Shown here piece after piece: positions 18,217 to 27,036 of a stretch of 64,000 bases of DNA. The notes beneath the pieces are model-generated. The model ran no database searches, was not told where the DNA came from, and worked only from the letters and a program-made list of their open reading frames with translations. A program made the translations under genes and the position numbers. Position 1 is the first letter of the stretch, and every line of letters starts with the position of its first letter. This DNA is from Aureliella helgolandensis (GTDB taxonomy: Bacteria > Planctomycetota > Planctomycetia > Pirellulales > Pirellulaceae), in contig NZ_CP036298.1 in NCBI RefSeq assembly GCF_007752135.1, positions 4,526,001 through 4,590,000 on the forward strand, given 5' to 3'.

Positions 18217-19530
18217 ATGTCGATTCATCGTAAGCTTCCCCTCGCGCCTTGCTTGGCGTTGGTATTATTAGTGCCGATGTCGCTAGCAGCCACCGCTCAG
18301 GTGGTGGGGCCAGACGTTCAAATCCAAGGGTTTGAAAAACCCGCTGAAGACACAGTCGTTCCTGAATTTGGGACGCCCAGCGTCAAGTACCCATACAACA
18401 GTGAAGATCTAGAGACCGCCGACAGTCTCTTGAGACGCTATGACTCGAATCGCGATGGCAACATCGACGCCACCGAATCGGTACGAGCGCGGTGGACGCG
18501 AGGCAATCCCTTTGAACTTGACTTCAACCGAGACGGACAAGTCAATCGTATCGAACTTGCCCAGCGCGAAGCCCTCCAACGCCTCGAGAGAATGCGCCAT
18601 AGCAACAACTTCTTTTCGTTGCTGAAAACGCGCGAGCCCAGACTCGTCCCCTCAACCGAGGAATTGAGTTTCCGCAGCAGAGGCGATTCTCAACAATCCG
18701 ACCGCACCAGTCGCTACATGACCTCGACAATCATCCAGCGTTACGATCGCAATCGGGACAGAGTGCTCGACACTTGGGAACAACAGGGATTGGGAATCGA
18801 CGTTTCGAAGGTTGATGAAAACGGTGATGGTAAAATTGGGTTCGGGGAACTGGATGCGTGGTTGCACTTGCAGATGCAAGAACTCTCGGAAGATTATTCG
18901 GAATTGTTGCCCGATTGGTTTTTTGAACGCGACGTGAATAAAGACGGACAAATCGAGATGTCGGAGTTCGCCACTGACTGGACCGCAGAGTTGGTGGATG
19001 AATTTGCAGCGATGGACACCAACGGAGATGGGCTGCTCACGACACCAGAGATGCTGGGGGCCAAGTCGGTTGTCGGCGGTGTCTTCGAGAACCCAAAGGC
19101 CGAAATGATCCCCCCACGCGGCAATGTGCTGGCGGAGATTGAGATCGAAGAATCGTTGATCATTGGAAAACTCGAAGTAGAACTATCCATTACTCACACC
19201 TACACGGAACACTTGGACGCCTATCTGCTAAGCCCGAGTGGCGAACGCGTTGAATTGTTCAGCAAAGTTGGGCGCAGCGACGACAACTTCGAAGAAACCA
19301 AATTCTCCGACGAATCCCGGGAGAAAATCCGCGAAGGACGCGCCCCCTTTCATGGCACCTACCAGCCGCAGGCGATCGAAAAACGACAGCCTGGCCTAAG
19401 CCAGTTCGAAGGTCAAGAATTGCAAGGTGTATGGCAGCTCATGATCGGGGCAGAACGAAGTGATCGGTTCGGTATGCTTCACAATTGGTCCTTGATTGTG
19501 ACGCCCGCCAAGGAATCCTCTGACGAGTAA
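18217..19530 (+). CDS. Secreted EF-hand protein with proprotein-convertase P-domain
   Basis: A 437-residue exported protein (signal peptide ending about SLAATAQ). Six calcium loops are visible: DSNRDGNIDATE, DFNRDGQVNRIE, DRNRDRVLDTWE, DENGDGKIGFGE, DVNKDGQIEMSE and DTNGDGLLTTPE; the third lacks the central Gly. The last 130 residues form a P-domain-like jelly roll (ITHTYTEHLDAYLLSPSGER ... GVWQLMIGAERSD). No protease domain is present. It follows the secretin-N protein by 4 bases, so they are probably one operon and may act together at the cell surface in a calcium-dependent way. Confidence 0.85.
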   Translation: MSIHRKLPLAPCLALVLLVPMSLAATAQVVGPDVQIQGFEKPAEDTVVPEFGTPSVKYPYNSEDLETADSLLRRYDSNRDGNIDATESVRARWTRGNPFELDFNRDGQVNRIELAQREALQRLERMRHSNNFFSLLKTREPRLVPSTEELSFRSRGDSQQSDRTSRYMTSTIIQRYDRNRDRVLDTWEQQGLGIDVSKVDENGDGKIGFGELDAWLHLQMQELSEDYSELLPDWFFERDVNKDGQIEMSEFATDWTAELVDEFAAMDTNGDGLLTTPEMLGAKSVVGGVFENPKAEMIPPRGNVLAEIEIEESLIIGKLEVELSITHTYTEHLDAYLLSPSGERVELFSKVGRSDDNFEETKFSDESREKIREGRAPFHGTYQPQAIEKRQPGLSQFEGQELQGVWQLMIGAERSDRFGMLHNWSLIVTPAKESSDE

Positions 19531-19929
19531 TTCCGCACTCGAATCCGCTCATGCCGACCGAGACAATGCATCCCAGGAACGCTATGACTCAACCTAGCGT
19601 CCTTGCCCAGTATGCATTCTTACCAGGCAACGATTCGCCCGCCTTGGCGAACTTCCGCTGGACAGCAGGAGACTTCTGAAACTGCGCGATGCGCCCCCTC
19701 GGTGAATTAAATACCTCTTCCCAGCCCTGCCTGCAGCGATGACCAATCCTCGCATTGCCAATGCCGGCGTTTTAATGCACCACCCAGTTTGTACCGCTTT
19801 GTAGGGCGCCCGGTCCGATGACGCGTCTGCAGGGTTTAAAATGGAACCGTTGCGTTTGGCGAGGGACTTTTCAACTTCGAGCATGCGCCGGACTCCTCTT
19901 CTCTTCATTTCCGCTGGCAAGGAAAAGTG
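19531..19929. other. Intergenic region
   Basis: A 399-base stretch between two plus-strand genes. No gene or terminator is apparent. It ends in an AAGGA ribosome site for the next gene. Confidence 0.5.
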
Positions 19930-21963
19930 ATGCTGCTGATCCGTACAATTCTAGTGGCCGGTCTAGCTGTTCTGGCAGCCGGCAGTTGTGAGACTTTCGT
20001 CCAGTCCGCGGAACCCGAGACGACGGGAACAGCTATTCGCCAGGGCCCTCGACCACTCAAGGGAGGAAGCCATGGGGTTGGCCGCTTGATCCCCGATGCG
20101 AGTCTGACAGATCTCCTCGGAGATACACATCACCTCAGTCAGCTTGCGCTAAACCATCAATTGCTGGTGATCGCGATGACCAGCACCAGTTGCCCTCTTA
20201 GCCAGAAATATCTACCAACATTGGTTGAGTTATCCCAAGCGGCTAGCGGAGACGTGGCATGGCTGATCGTGAATCCTATCGCAACGGACAAGACGGACGC
20301 CATGCATACGGCGGCAAAGCGGTTCGATGATAATGTGATCTACGCTCACGATAGCAACGGAGAGTTTTCGGCCCGTATCGGCGCCTTAACCACGACCGAT
20401 GTGATCGTCCTCGATCGTTCGCGGACGGTTGTTTACCACGGTGCCATTGATGATCAATACGGATTCGGGTACTCCACCGAATCACCTCGAAACCGCTATC
20501 TGGCAAACGCGTTGAAGGCATACGCGGATGGAAGATCGCCACTGATTACTGCCACGGAAGCCCCCGGTTGCACGCTAGTTCGGCCCTCGCGGGAGGAAAG
20601 CCCCAACAAGCTCACCTACCACAGCCGCATCTCTCGCATTGTGCAACAAAACTGCGTCGGCTGCCATCGTGATGAAGGGGTCGCGCCCTTTGCGCTCACT
20701 TCGTTTGAAGAGGTTCAAGCGCATGCCGCAATGATTGAACAAGTCGTTGCGCGTGACCTCATGCCACCGTGGTTTGCAGCCGATGCAGAAGCGACGGACT
20801 CCGACGCGCTATCCCCCTGGACTAACGACTGCTCCCTGGCAGATATCGACAAACACGATTTGCTGACCTGGCTCGCCGGACCGATGGACGAAGGTGACGT
20901 TCATGACGCTCCCCTGCCCTTGACGTTTTCCAGTGAATGGCAAATTGGTCCACCAGATGTCGTTTTCGAATTTGCGGAACCCCAAGTGGTGAAGGCATCT
21001 GGCGTGATGCCTTACAAGTATGTCACAGTCGCAACGGACCTCAGCGAAGACAAGTGGGTGCAAGCGATCGAAATTCAGCCCGGAAACCGAAGTGTCGTCC
21101 ACCATGTTCTCGTCTTTGTACAAGGCGGCGATCAGGACCACAGCGAGCGTGACGGATTCTGGGGTATCTATGTGCCTGGCAACAGTTCTCTCATCTATCC
21201 CGATGGATTCGCCAAGCGATTGCCCAAGCAAGCTAAACTCCGCTTCCAAATGCATTACACCCCCAACGGTACGGCAACCACCGATCAAACTAGAATTGGA
21301 CTCGTCTTTGCTAAAGTTCCCACGCAGCACGAGGTGCGTGTAGCTGGGATATTCAATGACAAAATCAATATCCCGGCAGGGGCCGACAATCACCAAGAAG
21401 TTGCGGATCTGCGGATACCAGCGGACGCCAGAGTCATGGGTTTGCTCCCCCACATGCACCTGCGTGGAAAAGCCGCCCGCTACGAAGTCATTCAGTCGGA
21501 TGCAAGTACCACGCTCCTGAACGTTCCTCGCTACGATTTTAATTGGCAACTACTCTACCGCTACCGTGATCCACTATTGTTGAAGCAGGGTGACATCATC
21601 CGCTTTACTGCATGGTACGACAACAGTGACCAGAACCCTGCAAATCCAGACCCGACGAAATCTGTTGGCTGGGGACCGCAAACCTACGATGAAATGCAAG
21701 TCGGCTACGTCGAGTACTACTTGCCCGGCGTCGCCCCAGTAGAGTTGGGAGGGGAGCGCACGCTACCAAGTCTGCGTGAGGGGCGAGTTTCCCGTACTGC
21801 CGCCTTCTTCCGTCGACTCGACGTCAATCAAGACGGAGTCATTACCAAGGCAGAAGTCCAGGAGCGACTACCCGACAATCCAAGGGCGTCAGGACCAATT
21901 TTCGATCGACTCGATGAAGACCATAACGGAGAGTTGACGCAGGCTGAATTGACCAAGCTCTAA
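19930..21963 (+). CDS. Exported redoxin / cytochrome-like / Cu-monooxygenase-like / EF-hand fusion
   Basis: A 677-residue protein with a signal peptide. Order of modules: an AhpC/TSA-type redoxin fold (about 50-215) with TSTSCPLSQKYLP, a heme c-like motif CVGCH (about residue 240), a region resembling copper type II ascorbate-dependent monooxygenases with His-rich strands (VVHHVLVFV, FQMHYTP, LLPHMHLRGK), and a C-terminal EF-hand pair (DVNQDGVITKAE, DEDHNGELTQAE). Similar fusions are common in planctomycetes and poorly studied. The ATG at 19930 has AAGGA 7 bases upstream; a GTG three bases earlier is possible. A periplasmic copper/heme oxidoreductase is the likely class. Confidence 0.85.
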   Translation: MLLIRTILVAGLAVLAAGSCETFVQSAEPETTGTAIRQGPRPLKGGSHGVGRLIPDASLTDLLGDTHHLSQLALNHQLLVIAMTSTSCPLSQKYLPTLVELSQAASGDVAWLIVNPIATDKTDAMHTAAKRFDDNVIYAHDSNGEFSARIGALTTTDVIVLDRSRTVVYHGAIDDQYGFGYSTESPRNRYLANALKAYADGRSPLITATEAPGCTLVRPSREESPNKLTYHSRISRIVQQNCVGCHRDEGVAPFALTSFEEVQAHAAMIEQVVARDLMPPWFAADAEATDSDALSPWTNDCSLADIDKHDLLTWLAGPMDEGDVHDAPLPLTFSSEWQIGPPDVVFEFAEPQVVKASGVMPYKYVTVATDLSEDKWVQAIEIQPGNRSVVHHVLVFVQGGDQDHSERDGFWGIYVPGNSSLIYPDGFAKRLPKQAKLRFQMHYTPNGTATTDQTRIGLVFAKVPTQHEVRVAGIFNDKINIPAGADNHQEVADLRIPADARVMGLLPHMHLRGKAARYEVIQSDASTTLLNVPRYDFNWQLLYRYRDPLLLKQGDIIRFTAWYDNSDQNPANPDPTKSVGWGPQTYDEMQVGYVEYYLPGVAPVELGGERTLPSLREGRVSRTAAFFRRLDVNQDGVITKAEVQERLPDNPRASGPIFDRLDEDHNGELTQAELTKL

Positions 21964-22116
21964 CCGGTGGTACCAAGCGCTGAACGCCAGCCAGTCCCAC
22001 CACGGTAAATGTTCAACACGACGGCCACACCACCCCAGGGCATGCTCGTTGTCCCACGCAGGCCCGCCGCACCTATCGCTCCCCGATTCTCAAATTCCTA
22101 AGCCATAGGATCAACG

Positions 22117-22956
22117 ATGATCAAGCAACTCTTTGCCTCCGCCGTCCTCCTACTTTCGATCGGCGTGTCGCATACCAGTGCGCAAGAGTCGTTTAGCGTC
22201 CCTGTAGCTTCGACAGCGAGCGAACGCACATGGGAAGTTGAAGGCAAGCAGCGAAAAGCCATTGTTTACACTCCGGCCGAAGCCACCACGCATCCTACCC
22301 CTCTGGTATTTGTCTTTCACGGGCACGGGGGAACCATGGGCAGAGCCATGAAGTCGTTTTCGTTGGACCGTCTATGGCCGGAGGCAATTGTGGTCTGCCC
22401 TCAAGGGCTCAATACCCCCGGTTTCCTCACCGATCCCCAGGGCAAGAAGCCGGGGTGGCAGGGTATGACGGGGCAACAAGAGGATCGCGATCTCAAGTTC
22501 TTCGACGAGATGCTTAGCAGCTTAAAACAAGACTACAAAGTTGACGAAACGCGAGTTTACGCCACCGGCCACTCCAACGGCGCGGCCTTCACCTATCTGC
22601 TGTGGGCCACGCGTGGAAACGTGCTGGCCGCCGTCGCTCCATCAGCGGGTGCAATCCGTCCGCAAATTCGGCGTATTATCGCGCCCAAACCCGCCATGAT
22701 TCTAGCCGGTGAGAACGACACACTGGTCAAATTCACTTGGCAGACCGCTACCATTGAATTCGTCCGCAAACTGAACAAGTGCAAGGAGCCTCCGATCACC
22801 GAAGGCCTACTGCACTCCTACAGCTCCTCCATCAATGCTCCGTTGCAGACCTACATTCACCCCGGCGGACATCAGTTCGCTGCTGACAGCGTGCCAGCTA
22901 TCGTAGCATTCTTCCAACAACACCAACTCACTCAACAGAAGAGCGAGTCGGAGTAA
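22117..22956 (+). CDS. Secreted PHB-depolymerase-like esterase (LpqC family)
   Basis: A 279-residue exported alpha/beta hydrolase: signal peptide ending near HTSAQ, oxyanion region FVFHGHGGT, nucleophile motif GHSNGAAF (Ser153), and a late His in HPGGHQF. This matches polyhydroxybutyrate depolymerase/feruloyl esterase-type proteins. ATAGGA lies upstream of the ATG. The true ester substrate cannot be told; plant cell-wall esters are as likely as PHB. Confidence 0.85.
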   Translation: MIKQLFASAVLLLSIGVSHTSAQESFSVPVASTASERTWEVEGKQRKAIVYTPAEATTHPTPLVFVFHGHGGTMGRAMKSFSLDRLWPEAIVVCPQGLNTPGFLTDPQGKKPGWQGMTGQQEDRDLKFFDEMLSSLKQDYKVDETRVYATGHSNGAAFTYLLWATRGNVLAAVAPSAGAIRPQIRRIIAPKPAMILAGENDTLVKFTWQTATIEFVRKLNKCKEPPITEGLLHSYSSSINAPLQTYIHPGGHQFAADSVPAIVAFFQQHQLTQQKSESE

Positions 22957-23273
22957 ACGGAAAATTAGGAATGACACTCGATCGCCGCAGGAGCTCAAAT
23001 TGCAGTGGCGAAATCTAGTTCCGCAGCGTTGATACTACGGAGAGTAGATATTCATCTCGGGGTACCTGCAGGCCAGATATTCGCAACACCTAACGTCAGG
23101 CGGAACCGAACTTGGCGACGAGACCGACCGCCACTGCCCCGCGTGAGCGGTGAGGCAGAGGTTATTGCACTCGGTGAGGTGGTCCAATGAGCAAGGTTGC
23201 TGAAAAAGCGACTGCTTTCGGCCGTCAATACCTGCCAGCGTGAGCGCTAGCAAGACTGCATCGGCTGCCCGCC
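22957..23273. other. Intergenic region, convergent genes
   Basis: A 317-base stretch between two converging genes. No clear terminator, RNA gene or open frame that I would support. Confidence 0.5.
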
Positions 23274-23732
23274 CTACCAGAATCGGTTACGGCGAGCTCT
23301 GAACATATCTTTAAGCAGGCTTGCGCTGCACAGCCCGACCAGCAATCCAACTCCGGCGGCTATCGCCGCGGAGCGAACAGGTACGTTAGAAATACTTTTG
23401 CTAGTGGCCTGAGAAGCTTGTCTCAAGGGCTCTGCAATTCTATCCGTTGCATCCTGAAAGAACTGCTGAGTCGACCGAGCGACGTTTGCAAGCAAACCGC
23501 CGCTGGATGCGGCAATTTCGTCGATCCGCTCTTCGATCTCCAAAATGTTGGCATTGGTCTTCTGATGGACGAGCGCGACCAACTTGCGTGAATCGCCATC
23601 GATGGAAAGCAAGTCATCCCGCGACAGTTCAGGCCATTCGGCCCGAATTCTCGAACGCAACTCCTCCCACCGCGCTTCGATACTCGGCTGAGAAGGCGCA
23701 CCACGTAGAGGGCTGAAATTGTTCTGAGTCAC
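23274..23732 (-). CDS. CsbD-like stress protein with C-terminal glycine-rich membrane segment
   Basis: A 152-residue protein. Residues about 15-70 resemble the CsbD fold (WEELRSRIRAEWPELSRDDL, then DGDSRKLVALVHQK). A linker follows, then a glycine/alanine membrane-inserting segment (AAIAAGVGLLVGLCSASLL) with a basic tail, as in DUF883/ElaB-type proteins. The GTG at 23732 is chosen because GGGAGAAG lies about 8 bases upstream and the open frame above it is unlike anything known. Probably a membrane-associated stress protein. Confidence 0.7.
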   Translation of the reverse strand: MTQNNFSPLRGAPSQPSIEARWEELRSRIRAEWPELSRDDLLSIDGDSRKLVALVHQKTNANILEIEERIDEIAASSGGLLANVARSTQQFFQDATDRIAEPLRQASQATSKSISNVPVRSAAIAAGVGLLVGLCSASLLKDMFRARRNRFW

Positions 23733-24356
23733 GATTGGCTTCTCCCGTTCAAAGCATGAAGATTCAAATTTTGTCTGCCACCGAGGTAGTGCAATCGCCG
23801 TGCCGCACGGGAAAAGTGCATGCCAATTGCTCCTCACTCTGAAAACTAAGGGGGCTGACAGCACGCAGCGCAAGACTGATGGATGCTCAGCAACCAAGAT
23901 GTGCCGCAGCCGCTCGAACTACATGGCAAGCCAACTGGGCCGTCGAATCGCGTGCTTGCAATGCGGCTGGGCTAAAGAGCCCCGCTACTCGCATTCCCGC
24001 CAAATCCGCAGTGGCAATTCTTCAGTAGCAGGTGGGGATTCTGGTTTCGTAGTTCCCGACGGTACAGGGTTTGCAAGCCCTGGTTTTTAGCACACTAGAA
24101 TAGGTTCTGGCTGGATGGAGTTTGGAGTACCGCAGCAACCAGAGCGCCAGCTACCGGTGGACATCAAGCCGCAGCTGTTGCTCTTAATCGCGCTCAAACA
24201 CAACGCTTGGCTCAGTGACTGATTCGCAAAATCTAGGCAAACAGCATGTAAGCGCTACGATTGGCCGACTGGTTTGAAGACTCTTTTGACAAACCAGTTC
24301 CACAGACGAACGCGCGTTTATTCGCCCCGCAAGTTTCGAGATGAGAAAGAACGACC
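23733..24356. other. Intergenic region with orphan terminator
   Basis: A 624-base divergent region. It holds the terminator-like hairpin at 24065-24088. I see no tRNA fold or credible gene here. Confidence 0.45.
24065..24088 (+). terminator. Rho-independent terminator-like hairpin
   Basis: CAGGGTT-TGCA-AGCCCTG forms a 7-pair stem (one G-T pair) with a 4-base loop, followed by GTTTTT. It would terminate plus-strand transcription, yet the nearest plus-strand gene ends 1.1 kb upstream, so it may close an unrecognised small RNA. Confidence 0.5.
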
Positions 24357-25184
24357 ATGACAATGATTCCAACCCGAGATGGACATGCCCTGTATGTGAA
24401 GCGATGGGGGAGCGGACGACCGGTAATCCTCCTGCATGGATGGCCGCTATCGGCGGACAGTTGGGACTTCCATGCCATGCGTATTGCCGAAGCCGGATTC
24501 TGCGCGATTTCATACGATCGACGCGGCTTCGGTCGATCGGATCAGCCTTACGGGAATTACGACTACGATTCCCTATCGGACGACCTTAGCGATGTGATGG
24601 TAGCCATGGAGGCCACCGATGCGTCGTTGATTGGATTTTCGATGGGAGGCGGGGAAGTTGTCCGCTACATGTCGCGACATGCTGGGCGTCATGTTGTGCA
24701 GTGTGGATTGATTTCTTCGGTGGTTCCGTTCCTCTTGAAGACCTCTGACAATCCGCAGGGAGTTGAGCAGAGCGTGTTTGCAGAGATGAGCCAGGCGATT
24801 CTCAGCGATCGTCCCCAGTTCTTTGCTAATTTTTTCAAAGACTTCTATGGCGGAGGGCAGGGAAGCCCCCCTGTAAGTGTCCCCTATCTGCAATGGACTC
24901 AGAGCATGGCCATGCAAGCAAGCTTAAAAGCCACTTTGGCTTGTGCAGAAGCCTTCGCCACGACCGACTTTCGTTCGGACTTGGCGGCCGTAACCGTTCC
25001 AACCTTGGTCGTGCATGGAACTGCGGACGCGATCGTCCCCATTGAAACCAGCGCTCGTGCGGCGATCCAGAATCTGCCTGACGGGACGCTGCAAGAGTAC
25101 GAAGGGGCGCCGCATGGTCTGCTCGCAACGCATCCCGAGCAACTGGCAGATGACTTGATTCGCTTCCTTCAAACATCCCCCTAA
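24357..25184 (+). CDS. Alpha/beta hydrolase, haloperoxidase/arylesterase type
   Basis: A 275-residue cytosolic hydrolase. Landmarks are LLHGWPLSADSW (oxyanion region), GFSMGGGE with nucleophile Ser95, HGTADAIVP (Asp) and GAPHGLLATHPEQ (His), all typical of the non-heme chloroperoxidase/arylesterase group. Starts at ATG ATG-like MTMIPTRDG; a second ATG two codons later is possible. It stands alone. A CsbD-like and a Pmp3-like gene nearby suggest a stress-response neighbourhood, but this is weak. Confidence 0.9.
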   Translation: MTMIPTRDGHALYVKRWGSGRPVILLHGWPLSADSWDFHAMRIAEAGFCAISYDRRGFGRSDQPYGNYDYDSLSDDLSDVMVAMEATDASLIGFSMGGGEVVRYMSRHAGRHVVQCGLISSVVPFLLKTSDNPQGVEQSVFAEMSQAILSDRPQFFANFFKDFYGGGQGSPPVSVPYLQWTQSMAMQASLKATLACAEAFATTDFRSDLAAVTVPTLVVHGTADAIVPIETSARAAIQNLPDGTLQEYEGAPHGLLATHPEQLADDLIRFLQTSP

Positions 25185-25441
25185 CGCCAGCAAAGACGCC
25201 GGGCCAGCAGCAAGGTGGGGCCGGGGTAAGGCGTCTTAGCGGCGGATACTGAGCCACCGAAGTTGCTGGCAAGGCACGACCACTCGGGCGCGTTACGCTT
25301 GCTTGCGAATCCGCTCGCAGAGTGCGTCGCGCTAGCACGGGGCGTCGGATGCTCCCGCCAATTAAACCAGAAAATTCGACCAGGGCCCGCGTTGTTCCGC
25401 TTGAAACCTGTTGTTCCCGAAAGAATCTAAGGAGAAGAAAC

Positions 25442-25621
25442 ATGGACTTCATACGGCTGCTCCTCGCCTTCCTAGTACCGCCAGTCGCGGTGTATTTGCA
25501 ATTCGGAGTTGGAAAGCAATTTTGGTGGAACTGCTTGCTTACGCTTCTAGGCTTCGTGCCCGGCGTCCTGCACGCTGTGTACATCATGGCCTCGCGTCCT
25601 CCAGGCTTAACGCGTCTGTAA
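25442..25621 (+). CDS. YqaE/Pmp3-family small membrane protein
   Basis: A 59-residue protein with two hydrophobic helices (residues 3-20 and 28-48) and the family signature FLVPPVAVYLQFG ... FWWNCLLTLLGFVPGVLHAVYI. Pmp3/YqaE proteins are small inner-membrane stress proteins that influence membrane potential. A strong ribosome site AAGGAGAAG lies about 6 bases upstream of ATG 25442, which decides the start over the longer open frame from 25322. Confidence 0.9.
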   Translation: MDFIRLLLAFLVPPVAVYLQFGVGKQFWWNCLLTLLGFVPGVLHAVYIMASRPPGLTRL

Positions 25622-26394
25622 GCAGCGCGTTCATTGTCAGGCGTTCTCGGAACCAAGACCGGGCTGACTCAGTGCATGCAGCAGCGGCAGGCCCTGCTCC
25701 AGGGATCGCTCGACGATTTTTGGCACTCAATTCGCTGGGCAGCCCTACACCACTGAAGAAAAATGCTTAGTAGCCAGAATGCCCACTTACGCCGTTTTCG
25801 TGTTGGCCACTACTGAAAGTGCACCATTCGCGGGGCGTTTTCCAACGACAGTCGCTGAGATCATTTTCTTGTCAGCTACACGATAGCGGTCACCAACGTC
25901 GCTCAAGGAGCACTGAAATAGTGCCCCGATGAGGAACGACCTGTTGAAACAGACACCCGCTGCAAAAGCCGGGAAGAGTGGTCGGCGCTACCGGGTTGCC
26001 TCGGGTGCAAACGCCTCGCCAAAGCCGAACACGCTCCGAAATCAACAGGCCGCAACCTCTCGGGTTCTCTCAAATCCCAGGCCGCTAGTATCTCCTCTCG
26101 CCAGTATCCGACGGTGGGACCTGCAGAGGCAGGCCGAATTCAATACTTGCTGGCGAATACTCGGGGCGCGACTGTGCGCAGGGCAGGAATAATGGAAGTC
26201 TGCGGCAGTATTTTTTCTCGATTCGCGATTTTTTTAGATTCTCTGTCCTCCCCCTGTCAGAATGTTGGGACACACGTGTTTAAGTTATTGCCCCCACATC
26301 ATTCTCACTGTGAATCAAGCCTTGGTTTCGCCACCAATCCGTGCGATGTGGAACGGCAGGCGAAGCATCGCCGCAAAAATAGGTCGTCAAGCTA
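25622..26394. other. Gene-poor region before the ECF sigma gene
   Basis: A 773-base stretch. Short open frames (for example 25929-26192) have no features I can support. The last 150 bases are T-rich (runs of T near 26211 and 26230) and probably contain the promoter of the sigma factor gene. Confidence 0.45.
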
Positions 26395-27036
26395 TTGGTC
26401 GAATTCCCTGAAACCCGTGAAAGCCTGCTCCTCCGCGTGCGAGATCCACGCGACCAGGAAGCATGGGCACAGTTCGTAAGCATCTACCGCCCCATCGCCT
26501 ATCGTCTCGCACGGCTGAGAGGCCTGCAAGACGCAGATGCTGAAGAGTTGGCTCAGCAAGTCATGCTGGCGGTCTCCAAAAAAATCGGCACCTGGAGCCG
26601 TTCTTCCCCCGACGTTCGCTTTCACTACTGGTTGAGGCGTGTCATCACCAATGCAATTCACAATGCTATCTCCCGTCAGCCGAAAGATCTCGCTTCAGGC
26701 GGTTCGATGGCTGTTGACCTATTGCAGGGCCTTGCGGATACCAATGCCGGAGACCACCGGAACGAGCAAGCAGTGTTGGAGAACGCCGAGATGGAACTCG
26801 CTTACCGTCGACAACTGGTCCGTCGCGCTGCGGAAATTGTGCGCGCGAGAGCGGATCGCGTCACATGGCAAGCATTTGTGCTCACAACACTCCAGGGCCA
26901 ATCCGCGAAGACTGCCGCCAGTAGTCTAGGCTGTTCGGTAGGCAGTATCTACGCAGCACGTAGCCGTGTCGTCCGGCGACTCCGCGACGCCGTCCGTACT
27001 TTGGAGGAGCAGTTTGATGCCACGAAACTCGAGTAG
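26395..27036 (+). CDS. ECF-type RNA polymerase sigma factor
   Basis: A 213-residue sigma-70 family protein. Region 2 is seen in DPRDQEAWAQFVSIYRPIAYR and DAEELAQQVMLAVSKKIGTW; region 4 helix-turn-helix in FVLTTLQGQSAKTAASSLGCSVGSIYAARSRVVRRL. The frame closes with TAG at 26380 just upstream, so the TTG at 26395 is the first usable start and it fits the family N-terminus. It overlaps the next gene by 20 bases. The gene pair is the planctomycete arrangement in which the downstream zinc-finger kinase probably controls the sigma factor. Confidence 0.88.
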   Translation: MVEFPETRESLLLRVRDPRDQEAWAQFVSIYRPIAYRLARLRGLQDADAEELAQQVMLAVSKKIGTWSRSSPDVRFHYWLRRVITNAIHNAISRQPKDLASGGSMAVDLLQGLADTNAGDHRNEQAVLENAEMELAYRRQLVRRAAEIVRARADRVTWQAFVLTTLQGQSAKTAASSLGCSVGSIYAARSRVVRRLRDAVRTLEEQFDATKLE

